Source: Cichorium intybus (lineage: Eukaryota; Streptophyta; Magnoliopsida; Asterales; Asteraceae). From it: a stretch of DNA of 64,000 nt. Below are positions 10,570 to 20,885 of the stretch, in pieces; the stretch's first letter is position 1, and each line of letters opens with the position of its first letter. The notes beneath the pieces are model-generated. The model made no database searches, had not been told where the DNA came from, and saw only the letters and a list, made by a program, of their open reading frames with translations. The stretch covers positions 125,467,319 through 125,531,318 of the forward strand of contig CM042009.1 in the NCBI GenBank assembly GCA_023525715.1, read 5' to 3'. The translations under genes and the position numbers were made by a program.

Positions 10570-13500
10570 TGTAAGACCCATTCCACCGAGGCACGGCCCG
10601 GACGGATCCGCGGCGCGGCTCGGGAAGGATCTGGATTCGCAAATGATTTTGTACGCGCGGCGCGGCTCGAGAGAATCTGTGGCGCGGTGCGCCGCAGTTA
10701 TGAAAAACCCTAATTCGAATTTAAACACCTATATAAAGGGTCCTAACCCTAGGGTTCGTGTTTTTGGAAGTTTCCTGGAGTAGAGTCGACTGGTTTCAGC
10801 AGAGGCTCTTCGGGTTCAAGGCTTTGGAGGTTTTGGGAGATTAGAAGAAGGAGATCCAACGCAAGGGAAGGCTTGTAACGGATCATGGGCATCACTCCGT
10901 TTTTCAAAAGTAAGGTAAGAAGATTTACTCTTCTGAGTTTCCTTTTCATCCCGTCATATGGTGTTACCCATTGGTTTGTAGCCTTAGATGACTTGTAACA
11001 CTTAGGGTTTGGACCAAGGACATGCATGGACTTTCATGTCCATGGCGAAGTGACCTTAGGGTAGTTTCTGATCCTAGGAAGGGTATAGAGAGGAACCCTA
11101 ACCGATGGCTGTATTGATTAAGAGCTAATAAGATTTCGGATTTATACAAGTCCGCGACGCGGACTGGCTATGTCAGAGACACGGATTCGGCTAAAGCCCT
11201 TACTATGCGAAGATAGCCACGACGCGTAGGGTGAGGCGCCATGCCGCGGCGAGCGACTGTTTGACCCAAAAGTTTAGTTTCGACCAATGTTGGTTAGTAA
11301 ATGTTGGGTCGGACCTTTAGGCAAGTCTATAGGAGTTTGGTCAGTGTTTGATATGTTGTGTATGTGGCATTTAGGTGTGTAGACGAGCTAAGTGGGGATA
11401 TTAGAGTACATCCGTGCGGTTTCGAATCAGGTGAGTATCCTCACCTTACTATATGATGTTGCATGATAGGCATCTTGTATGTTATTTACAGTTATATGAT
11501 TTGCTCTATGTCACACCCCGATCCTTGGCGGAATCGATCAAGGCGTGATATATTGTTCAAAGTCTCATGACAACTATGTTATAATATGATTAGATTCAAT
11601 TAAGTACTAAGTATGCAAACAAGATCCACAACATACAAATACAAATCCAAATACAACAACATTTATTACATCAAATTTAAATAGTCTTGTGGGTTTCTAA
11701 GGTACACCCTACTTTTCATCAACTTCATTCTTCAAATCTGCATCATGGGTAAAAACAGGTCAACTACGAGAGTTGGTGAGTAATCTAGTTTTATTAAAGA
11801 AAATTGTGAGTTTGAATAATTTGAAATTTGTTTTCTTTTGAAGTTGGCAAGCAACTGTTATTGAGATAACAGTTTATAAATCAAAAATTGATTAACAAAT
11901 GATAACAACAACAATAAGTCCTCACCCTATATATACATATATATGTATATATATAGGATGGAGCATCTAATCATCATACACACTCAACCACGTGCAATCA
12001 ATCACCTTAGCGTCCCAAGGCGGGGTGGTCAACCCAATAGCGCTATTATTGTCCATAACGTACCTCAAGAATACGAGCATAGTCATGAAGATTAGACTAA
12101 AAATTGAAATGCACTACAAGTACATGTAGCGTAAACAAACAATAATTATACAAATAATGATTCATGTATAAATGTCCTAACAATGTCTCAATGGTGAAAA
12201 AATAATAAAATGAAGTTGGAACATATTAAAACCACATGATACACCCCAAAAGTATTGAAAATTATAAAATATGGGGTAGATTACTCACATTAGTCCAATA
12301 AGGAATGCGCGTGTTGTACGATAGACGGCTCGAGTCAAAATGTTGTAAAACCTAATATAATTAATAGTTTTGGCTTAGGAATCGATAAACTGGAATATAG
12401 TATTAATAAAAATAATTAGACACATATTCTTATATTAGATGAATTAACAATAATCCAAATTTTGTTTTGAATATTAATGTATTCATATGTTAAATGAATT
12501 TTAAATTGAATTAATTACTTTGCTTAATTAATTTATATTTTCACTTTAGGCAAGATTTTAATAATTTCTTATTAAAATAATAACTAGTCAAATTATAAGT
12601 ATTTACAGATTTTATATATTATAAACAATTATTTATATGAAATAATCATTAAAAATGCATTTTTACATGCTTAGATATTTAGGAAAATGGTTTTAAATAC
12701 TAAACAGTAATGAAACATTCTGAAATTATCAGAAAATCATTATTTCATAAAATATTAATTACTGTAAAATTTTCATATTTTTCTTAACTGCTTTAGTATT
12801 TATTTAGTATTTTAATAATTAAACCACAACAAAATTCGGGAAAAATAATAAATGATTCCCAAAAGTTCTGGAAAATTAACCATAGTTTTATAACATTATA
12901 TTGAGCCTACTTTAAATATTATGGATATTTTAGACTATAGGAAGTATTTCTTATATTATTAACTAATCAATAAAATCATAAATAATAGGAACATATTAAT
13001 AGAAATTCATTAGACTTTTTATTTATGATTAACATGTTATATATGATGTTCTGATAAGGTTTTATAATATTTGGACATGTGTAGCTATTTATTATCAATT
13101 TAAACCATTAAATAATCATTAAATCAGGAATAATAAGCAAACATTCTTACAAAAATCTGTAATTTTTGTCATAGAGTCTTTAAAATGTTAATAAGGTGGT
13201 AAAAATATAAAATCTAGTTTTTAACATACATAACTATATTTTGCAATTTATTTATCTACAACAAAATAAAATACCAAATAAGCATCAAACTGTAATATAA
13301 ATGCATGAAACTTTATAAATCCACTTTACTCAATATATGGGTTGTCCCAAAATGTTCCTAGAATTTATTGACTGCAAAAAGTATTTTATGTGAATTATTG
13401 CCCTATTTATTGCAATAATTATAGTAATTCAATAAAAATAAGTTATTTTCTGAAAATTTCCAGAACTTCTTATTTTATTGATGGGATCCTGAGAAAAATC

Positions 13501-14708
13501 AGGTTTATGCATAAAATGAGTTTTAGATAGTTTGGTGGATTTAATTTGTTTCATTCATGAATTTGAGACTTTTAACAACATACCTTGATGAATGCTTCAA
13601 GAGGGATGAAGATTTGAGTATATTTGAGTGTTCTTGGCTGAAATATGAAGATTTCTAGGAGTAATTTCGAGATTGAGAGTGAGAGAAAGAATAGATATGG
13701 TTTGAGTGGTGATGAGAATAATGTGTTGGGAGAAAAATGAAAGGAAAGATGATGGGAGGTGTGAGTGGGAGACAATGGGAATAAACTTTTACTTTTGGTG
13801 GTCTTCATAATTCCCCACTAACACAAGCATCTTAAGAGTTTTATAAAATTTAATGTAGTGTTTATAAAAATAGAGTTTTATAAAAAAAAATAGGTTATTA
13901 TTTGATTATAACAATCTACTTTGATTTGAAGTTTAATTATAGCATTCAAGTTTGATTTTTTTAATTTAATTAGAGCATCATACTTTGATTTGATTTTAAT
14001 ATGGTATCATAATTTAATTTGATTATAGTTATAACGTTATACTATGCTATATTGCTATTAACGTCAATTTATATCGTAGTGTAAGGGTTTTGATCCTATT
14101 AGCGTCAAGAAATCTCGAGTAGGGTTTATTAAATTTCCAATTGGGTTGGGTTGACCCGAATCCATTTTAGGCGGATGTCACACTCTATATCTGTGATTAT
14201 TTGTTGTTGGGCTCAGTACTAATGCATGTCCCCTCGTAGCTGTTATATGGCGAGTTGGACTATTGCCTTGTCCCATAGCTGTTGTATGATGGGCTGGGCC
14301 ATAACCGGGAACCCATAGTTGTTGTATGATGGGTAGAACCGCCTGTGTTCATAGCTATTGTATGATGGGCGCCCGTAGTTGTTGTATGGCGGGTAGGGTC
14401 GGGTCATTCTCGAGGACGGGTTGTTTAATATGTGGGCATGTATGGTAATTTGTGGACTCACTAACCTTTAAGCTTACCCGTTGATTTTATAACATTTCAG
14501 GTATTTCAAATGACAAAGGGAAGGGCAAGGCTTGACGGCAGCGCATCGCATGCAAGAGATTTATTTTAATGAACTATGTTATGATTTTCAAATGTTTCCG
14601 TTGTTGGTTTAATAAATATGTCGAACATTTTTATTTGGTTGAAATAAAGATTTTGTTGGAACCTTGGTAATAAATGAAATTTTATAATTGTGAAATTGGG
14701 GCGTTACA
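10570..14708 (+). mobile_element. Solo LTR of the same chromovirus family, itself interrupted
   Basis: Starts TGTAAGACCC and ends GGGGCGTTACA like the two flanking LTRs. Its own 5-bp duplication AAGAT flanks it (10565-10569, 14709-14713). Without the 2.67-kb insertion at 11509-14182 and that insertion's target duplication it is about 1460 bp. It lies in the leader between primer-binding site and gag. The matching duplication shows it is the remnant of an independent insertion of a sibling element that later lost its interior by LTR-LTR recombination, not a rearranged copy of the host's own LTR. Confidence 0.88.
11509..14182 (-). mobile_element. Nested solo LTR of an unrelated gypsy-type element
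   Basis: TG..CA borders (TGTCACACCCCGATCC on the left, GGATGTCACA on the right) over 2674 bp, with the 5-bp duplication CTCTA (11504-11508, 14183-14187). It is noncoding and very AT-rich. Minus-strand reading gives TGTGACATCC at the start and GGGGTGTGACA at the end, like the LTR at 58966-61892. A pyrimidine-rich leader-like stretch at about 13570-13800 supports the minus orientation. No primer-binding site or coding domain lies inside, so a solo LTR is more likely than a whole element. Confidence 0.75.
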
Positions 14709-15151
14709 AAGATAGCCTAAGAATTCTTGGTATGGCCTTACTGGCTGTTCCTTGTTTGGTTGTGACTTTAGGATAGGATAAGTTATTCAAAAGTCTATCT
14801 TATTCTCAATAGTGTACGGCTGTGTATCCATGAGGCGACTCGACAACGTTAGCAGTAGTTCTCTTTGGCACGGGTGGTTGTGAGATTAGGTCAAATGATT
14901 AGGAACCACGGTGCATGACCGCAGGAGTCATAGGAAATGGTTCATCAGCGTATGTGCGACAATTTGGGAGGATGGTTGATGAACTTGGAACAAGGGCGAA
15001 TAGGTGTGGAAGGTAGTACCAGGCCAGTACTACCGAAAGCACAGGATTCACGCTTGAGCCAAGAATATTCAACCAAAGCCCTAAAAAGTCGAGTAGTTGG
15101 GTAAATGGGCGTGACCCGGGTATTGATATCAAAACTATTGTGCATTTCAGA

Positions 15152-16272
15152 ATGACAATCATTCGAAGTAACGGTGGGGCAGATGCGGGTACCTTGAACG
15201 GGGGAAATCCGACAGATGAAAATCTTCGCAACCTGATAGCGGAAGAGGTTTCGCGAGAAGTGTTGGCTACGATACCTCAGTTCTTTGGTACTATTAAGAC
15301 TGAGCTATGGGCAATGCTCGAGGAGTGACTAGCTACATAGGGTTCGTCGAGGGCCAGGGATGCGAGTTACAAGGACTTTTCGGCTTGTTCGCCTCCGATG
15401 TTCGAAGGGGGTAGGGATCTGATTGTTAGCATGCGGTGGATTTCCGTGGTGGAAGGTGCCTTCCGCACCTGTTCATGTCTTGAGAACTCCAAGGTAACAT
15501 TTACGGTGAACCTTTTGAGAGAGGGTGCGAAAGATTGGTGGAATTACGAAAGAAAGATCTCACCCCTGCTCAGTTGGATGCTATTACGTGGCCACAATTC
15601 AAGGATCGGTTCAAATTGGAGTATGTTCCACAAGTGGAAATGGAACGCTTGGCGCAGGAATACCTGAATCTGACCCAGACCACTAAGACGGTGACGGAGA
15701 TCACCAAAAAGTTTAATGAGCGAGCACTCTTCTGTCCGGAGTTTGCGGCAACCGAGCGCATAAGAATGACTCGATATTTTGCGATGCTTCGCATAGACAT
15801 TCGGGAATTTGTGTCTGCTGCTAGGCACCAAAACTCTTACTGATATGATCGCGGCCGCTCGGGCCCAAGAGTTGGAACTGGAAACCCAACAAAGGTAGAA
15901 GCGTCCGGCGCCTACCCAGACTCAACAGGCATCAAAGAAGTTTCGAGGGGTAGATCAGGGAAAGTAAAGGCAAAGGAGCCAGGGTAAGTGTAGTAAGTGT
16001 GGAAAGAATCATGAGGGGCGTTGCTGGGTATTAATATGCCATAACTGTGGAAAGGAGGGCCACTATGCTAAGGATTGTCGGCAGGAGGTTAAGATTTGTT
16101 TTAATTGTAATCAGGTGGGTCACTTTAAGGCCCAGTGTCCCCGTCTAACTCAGGGAGCGGTTCAGAATCTGGCACCCACTACACTCCGAATTACCGATGG
16201 TAGGCAAGGGAAAGGGGAAACCCCTAAGACCAAGGGTCGAGCATTCGTCATGACCGCCGAGAGGAGGAATTA
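15152..16272 (+). pseudogene. Chromovirus gag, broken
   Basis: Structural protein of the particle. From the ATG at 15152 the frame stops at 15326-15328 (EE then TGA). Downstream the retrotrans_gag-like region continues in two other frames: LLREGAKDWW near 15510-15540, then LDAITWPQFKDRFKLEY and a RLAQEYLNLTQ segment to 15843. After a further shift come three zinc knuckles at about 15987-16140: CSKCGKNHEGRC (diverged spacing), CHNCGKEGHYAKDC and CFNCNQVGHFKAQC. At least two frameshifts and two stops are needed to read it, so it is a pseudogene. The protease that should follow is missing. Confidence 0.85.
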
Positions 16273-16395
16273 GGATGCAGCCTTCTGTTCTGCTGCCAGG
16301 GTACGTAGACATTTTCATCATGGAGGCTCGGGGTTTGTGGCATATGTTTTGGATCCACGGGAAGAGAATTCAAAGCAGAAACGAATGATATACTG

Positions 16396-16986
16396 GTGGT
16401 TCGGGATTTTCCTGATGTTTTTCCCAAGGACCTGCCTGGAGTTCCGCCTAAGAGGCAGGTGGAATTTAAGATCGACTTAACACCCGGTGCGGCTCCGATA
16501 GCTAAAGCACCGTATCGTCTTGCACCTCCAGAGATGCTGGAGTTGTCTATTCAACTTCGGGAACTACTGGATAAGGGATTTATTCGACCCAATTTCTCGC
16601 CATGGGGAGCGTCTATTTTATTTGTTAAGAAGAAGGATGGTTCCAATAGGATGTGCATAGATTATCGTGAGCTGAACAAGCTTACCGTAAAGAATCGGTA
16701 TCCATTACCTTGCATCGACGACTTATTTGATCAACTGCAGGGCGCTTCGTGGTTTTCGAAAATTGATTTACGGTCAGGATACCATCAAATGCTGGTACGG
16801 GAGGAAGACGTCCAAAAAACGGCTTTTCGGACGAGGTACGGCCACTTCGAGTTTGTAGTGATGCCGTTTAGACTTCCTAATGCCCCTGCAGCTTTCATGA
16901 TCTTAATGAATCGAGTGTGTCGACCGATGCTAGATCGATCGGTTATAGCTTTTATCGACGACATCTTAGTCTATTGGAGACCTTAA
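16396..16986 (+). pseudogene. Chromovirus reverse transcriptase fragment
   Basis: Open for 196 codons. It opens with the pre-RT motif DFPDVFPKDLPGVPP, followed by SPWGASILFVKKKDGSNRMC, DYRELNKLTVKNRYPLP, LFDQLQGASWFSKIDLRSGY and VMPFRLPNAPA. The catalytic box appears as FIDDILVY, so the aspartates are kept. A frame break follows at about 16985, and the downstream thumb and connection (LRNEKLYAKLSKC, then FLGHIVNEQGI) are read in other frames with a small deletion. The usual DSGA protease upstream is absent: gag-end sequence at about 16260 passes within ~130 bp into pre-RT sequence. The fragment is non-functional in this context. Confidence 0.88.
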
Positions 16987-17399
16987 GGAATGAGAAACTT
17001 TATGCGAAATTGTCCAAATGCGATCTTTGACTGCGAGAGGTCCAGTTCTTGGGGCACATCGTCAACGAGCAAGGAATCATGGTAGATCCAGCTAAGGTGG
17101 AGGCCGTGATGCGGTGGGAGGTTCTGAGGATTTCTCAAAGGTTGTTGTACCTTTGACTCGACTAACTAAGAAAAACGTTGCTTTTCGATGGGGTGAGGAG
17201 CAGCAGCAGGTTTTGAGACTTTGCGGCGGAAGTTGTGTGAAGCTCCAGTTTTGACCTTGCCTGAAGGCATGGAGGATATGGTGGTTTATTGTGATGCATC
17301 TATCTCTGGGTTGGGGCAGTCTTGATGCAACGAGGCAGGGTGATTGCTTACGCCTCACATTAGTTTAAGCCCCATGAGGCTAACTACCCTACTCATGAC

Positions 17400-18053
17400 T
17401 TGGAATTAGGAGCGGTGGTCTTCGCTCTCAAGATTTGGAGACACTATTTATATGGAGTAAAGTGTACCATATATACTGATCACAAGAGCTTAAAGTATCT
17501 GATGGATCAAGCAAATCTTAACATGAGACAGAGAAGGTGGCTTGATGTATTGAAGGACTATGATTGTGAGATACACTATCACCCTAGAAAAGCCAATGTG
17601 GTGGCGGATGCTCTAAGTCGTAAGGTTACGGGTGCACCCCTTCGGGGCATTTGTCTAAGGATGACAATTGTGACACCGTTACTTGAGCTGATAAGGGAAG
17701 CTCAAGTGGAAGTAAGCAAGAGTGAAAATCAAAAAGGTGAAAGAATCGTGGGACAGTTAGCAACTATGGTCAAGGATAGTAGAGATTTGTTAACTGGCTA
17801 TGAGAGAATTTGGGTACCGAAACTTGGTGGGGTTCGTCAAACCCTATTGGAGGAGGCACATAAGTCCAAGTTCTCTATCCATCCCGGAGCGACTAAAATG
17901 TATAGGGATCTGCGTGAATATTATTGGTGGCCGGGCATGAAGAGGGGAGTAGCTTGGTTCGTCGAGAAGTGCATGACCTGTCGTAAGGTCAAGGCCGAAC
18001 ACCAAAGACCTCATGGTAGGTTAGAGCCTCTTGAGATCCCAGAATGGAAATAG
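17400..18053 (+). pseudogene. Chromovirus RNase H and integrase zinc-binding fragment
   Basis: 217 open codons. The RNase H end shows ELGAVVFALKIWRHYLYG, YTDHKSLKYL and a final PRKANVVADALSRK. The integrase N-terminal zinc-binding region follows with the histidine pair (H in EEAHKSKFSIHPGATKMY) and the cysteine pair CMTCRKVK. It ends in a stop just where the integrase core should begin (PEWK then TAG). The RNase H start (YCDASISGLG) lies upstream in other frames at 17280-17390. Confidence 0.87.
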
Positions 18054-18056
18054 GAG

Positions 18057-18425
18057 CACATCACAATGTATTTTATCACGAAGTTGCCGAGAACCCCTCG
18101 GCAAATGGACACCATATAGGTTATTGTAGACCGACTGACTAAAAGTGCTCATTTTATTCCTATTCAAGAGACTTTTTCTGCTGAAAGAATGGCTAAAGTC
18201 TACGTAGACGAGATTATCTCTCGGCATGGTATACCGGTCTCGGTGATATCTGACCGGGATGTCCAATTCACTTCTAGGTTTTGGAAGAAGTTTCATGAGG
18301 AGTTAGGCACTCGTCTTTATTTCAGCACAGCATATCACCCTCAAACCGATGGGCAGAGTGAAATGACAATTCAAACATTGGAGGATATGCTTAGGGCATG
18401 TGTTATCGATTTCGGTAGGAGTTGA
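18057..18425 (+). pseudogene. Chromovirus integrase core fragment
   Basis: Reads FITKLPRTPRQMDTI, a TAG, then VIVDRLTKSAHFIPIQ and, from 18189, an open stretch with HGIPVSVISDRDVQFTSRFW and AYHPQTDGQSEMTIQTLED. These hold the second aspartate and the glutamate of the D,D-35-E site. The window lacks a clean first aspartate context because codons near 18060 are diverged (MYFITK where families usually have MDFITG or similar). A TGA follows at 18423-18425. Confidence 0.82.
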
Positions 18426-18500
18426 GATTCCCATCTCCCTTTAGCTGAGTTTTCCTATAATAATAGTTATCATGCGAGCATCGATAGGGCTCCCTTCGAA

Positions 18501-19130
18501 ATGTTGTATGGAAGGAAATGTCGGACTCCTGTTTGCTGGGGCGCGGTTGGCCAGCGGGCGTTGGGTAGTACTGAGATAGTACTCAAGACAACAGAACTAA
18601 TTCAGAAGGTGCGGGAGAGGTTGTTAACGGCTCAGAGTCGGCAGAAAAGCTATGCGGATAGGCGACGGTCCGATCTTGAGTTTCAGGTTGGGGATTATGT
18701 TCTTCTTAAGGTGTCGCCTTGGAAGGGAGTTATTTGTTTTAGGAAGCGAGGAAAGCTTGGCCCTAGGTACATTGGACCATATCGAATCGTTGCACGAGTA
18801 GGTAAGGTAGCTTACCGGTTGGAGCTGCCCAAACAGCTTAGTCAAATTCACGACACGTTCCACGTCTCGTAACACAGGAAGTGTATTACCGACGAAACTA
18901 CAATTGTGCCCTTGGAAGATATTCAAATAGATGAACGCCTGAATTATGTGGAGCGGCCGATTGCTCTCATTGAGAGGAAAACAAAGACTTTACGAAATAA
19001 GACGATAGGGTTAGTTAAAGTGCAGTGGCAACATCGTAGAGGGTCCGAGTGGACTTGGGAACCGGAGGAGGAAATGCGGAGGCATTACCCAGAGTTGTTT
19101 ACAGGCGCGGATTTCGGGGACGAAATCTAG
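18501..19130 (+). pseudogene. Chromovirus integrase C-terminus and chromodomain-like tail
   Basis: Two overlapping frames. 18501-18872 covers the GPY/F-type region (LGPRYIGPYRIVARVGKVAYRL, then IHDTFHVS). 18906-19130 covers the tail PLEDIQIDERLNYVERPIAL with KVQWQHRRGSEWTWEPEEEM. The aromatic-rich end matches the divergent chromodomain of Tekay-type chromoviruses, thought to steer integration into heterochromatin. A stop and frame change separate the two parts at 18870-18905. The tail ends in TAG 16 bp before the 3' LTR. Confidence 0.85.
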
Positions 19131-19134
19131 CCAA

Positions 19135-19144
19135 GTGGGGGAGA
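19135..19144 (+). other. Chromovirus polypurine tract
   Basis: GTGGGGGAGA directly before the 3' LTR at 19147, in the place expected for plus-strand priming. Confidence 0.75.
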
Positions 19145-19146
19145 AT

Positions 19147-20605
19147 TGTAAGACCCGTTCCACCGTGGCGCGGTTTAAGGTGGTCCGCGGCACGTCGTGG
19201 GAAGGAACTGGATTCGCGGATGGCTGATACGCGTGATGCGTATCTTATGGGGCCGCGACGCGGTGCGCCGCAGAAGTGAAAAACCCTAATTCGAATTTAA
19301 GCGCCTATATAAAGGGTCCCAGCCCTAGGGTTCGTGTTTTTGGAGGTTTTCTGGGGTAGAGGCGACTGGTTTCTACAGTAGCTCTGCTATTTCGAAGCTT
19401 TGAAGGTCTTGGAAGAATTGAAGAAGGAGATACGACGTGAGGGAAGGCTTGTACAGGTTGTGTGCATCCCTCCATTTTTCAGAAGCAAGGTAAGAGGATC
19501 TACCATTCTGATTTTCCATTTTTATCATGTATTATGGTGTTATCCCTTGGTTAGTGGTCTTAGATGACTTGTAATACTTAGGGTTTTGGACCATGGACAT
19601 GCATGGACTTGCATGCCCATAAGAATGTGACCTTAGGGTAGATTCTAATCCCAGGAAGGGTGTAGGGATGAACCCTAATCGATGGCTGTACTGGTTAAGG
19701 GTTAACAGGGATTTCAGACTGATAAGAGTCCGCGACGCGGACTGGCTATGTCAGCGACACGGATTCGGGTAAACCCCGTAGGTATGCGACAATAGTCCGC
19801 GACACGTAAGGGGGAGCCGCGCCGCGGTGATTGACTGTTTGACCAGGAAATTGCCTTTGACCCTTGTTTTGTGGCAAATGATAGGTCTGACCTTTAGGCG
19901 AGCCTATAGGAGTTCGGTCAGTGATTAATATGTTGTGTATGTGGGATTTAGGTGATTGGACGATCTTAGTTGGGATATTAGAGTATATCCGCACGATTAC
20001 GAATCGGGTGAGTATCCTCACCTTACTATATGATGTTACATGTTAGGCATCTTGTGTGTTATTTATAGTTATATGATTTTGTTCTATAATTGTGGTTATT
20101 TGTTGTTGGGCTCAGTATTGACGCGTGTTCACTCATAGCTGTTGTATGACGGGTTGGACTATTGCCTTGTCCCATATCTGTTGTATGATGGGCTGGGCCA
20201 AAACCGGGAACCCATAGTTGTTGTATGATAGGTAGAATCGCCCCTGTCCATAGTTGTTGTATGATGGACGCCTGTAGATGTTGTATGGCGGGTAGGGTTA
20301 GGTCGTTCTCGAGGACGGGTTGTTAATGTGTGGGCATGTATGGTAATTTGTAGACTCACTAAGCTTTGTGCTTACCCGTTGATTTTATAACATTTCAAGT
20401 ACTACAATGACAATGGGAAGGGCAAGGCTTGACGGCAGCGCATCGCATACACGGGACCTCATTTTAATGATTTATGATATGATTTTTAAATGTTTCTACT
20501 GTTGGTTTAATAACTATGTCGAAACAATTTTAGTTTTTGAATAAAGATTTTGTTGGAACCTTGGTAGTAAATGATATTTAATAATTGTGATTTTGGGGCG
20601 TTACA
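19147..20605 (+). repeat. Chromovirus 3' LTR
   Basis: 1459 bp, TGTAAGACCCGTTCC to GGGGCGTTACA. Closely matches the 5' LTR, with the same TATA box (19306-19313) and the same run of GTTGTATGA motifs (20130-20300). Confidence 0.9.
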
Positions 20606-20700
20606 GTGTCTCTCCAAAAGAACCATTGTGGAGAGAGGAAGACTCCAACATATATACAAACTTATAAGACAGTGTCACACCAATGTGGGATACACTAACA
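20606..20700 (-). repeat. TRIM 3' LTR, larger part
   Basis: First 95 bp of the second TRIM LTR. The remaining 29 bp are at 8781-8809, on the far side of the chromovirus. The sequence GTGTC at this junction (20606-20610) is duplicated at 8805-8809 by the chromovirus insertion. Confidence 0.85.
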
Positions 20701-20762
20701 CCCCTCTCAGAAACGTAGGCTCGATGAGGTTACGGGGGTGCGGGACATCGGCTCTAATACCA

Positions 20763-20880
20763 TGTAAATATATGTGGAGCCCAAGAGTGTCTCTCCAAAA
20801 GAGCCCTTGTAGAAGAGGAAGACTTCAACATATATAGAAACTTATAAGACCGTTTCACATCAATATATAATACACTAACA
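20763..20880 (-). repeat. TRIM 5' LTR
   Basis: This 118-bp LTR starts TGTTAGTGTA at 20880 and ends TTTACA at 20763. It closely matches the other TRIM LTR (20700-20606 plus 8809-8781), including the shared segments TCTTATAAGTTT and CTTTTGGAGAGAC. Confidence 0.85.
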
Positions 20881-20885
20881 AATGG

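Larger units (their letters stand above)
8810..20605 (+). mobile_element. Degenerate Ty3/gypsy chromovirus, Tekay-like
   Basis: A TG..CA element with a 1433-bp 5' LTR (8810-10242), a primer-binding site, gag, reverse transcriptase, RNase H, integrase with a C-terminal chromodomain-like tail, a polypurine tract and a 1459-bp 3' LTR (19147-20605). The 5-bp duplication GTGTC flanks it (8805-8809, 20606-20610). The order RT-RNase H-integrase and the tail motif near WTWEPEEEM place it among plant chromoviruses, most like the Tekay/Del lineage. The coding region has several stops and frameshifts, and the aspartic protease region appears deleted. The leader carries a solo LTR of the same family (10570-14708). 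It cannot encode its own movement. Confidence 0.92.
8781..20880 (-). mobile_element. TRIM element split by a 12-kb nested insertion
   Basis: With the inner insertion removed this is a ~299-bp terminal-repeat retrotransposon in miniature. On the minus strand the order is a 118-bp LTR (20880-20763, TGTTAGTGTA to TTTACA), a primer-binding site TGGTATTAGAGCC (20762-20750), a 62-bp interior ending CTGAGAGGGG (polypurine tract), then a second LTR (20700-20606 continuing at 8809-8781). The 5-bp duplication AATGG flanks it at 8776-8780 and 20881-20885. It has no coding capacity and must have been mobilised in trans. The chromovirus sits inside its second LTR. Confidence 0.88.

Noticed and set aside
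13572..13808. Open frame of 78 residues, minus strand, serine- and leucine-rich
   Set aside because: It is the pyrimidine-rich leader of the nested solo LTR, not a secreted peptide.
10570..14708. Internal LTR as the true 5' or 3' end of the chromovirus
   Set aside because: The outer LTRs share GTGTC and the inner one has its own AAGAT duplication, so it is a separate insertion.
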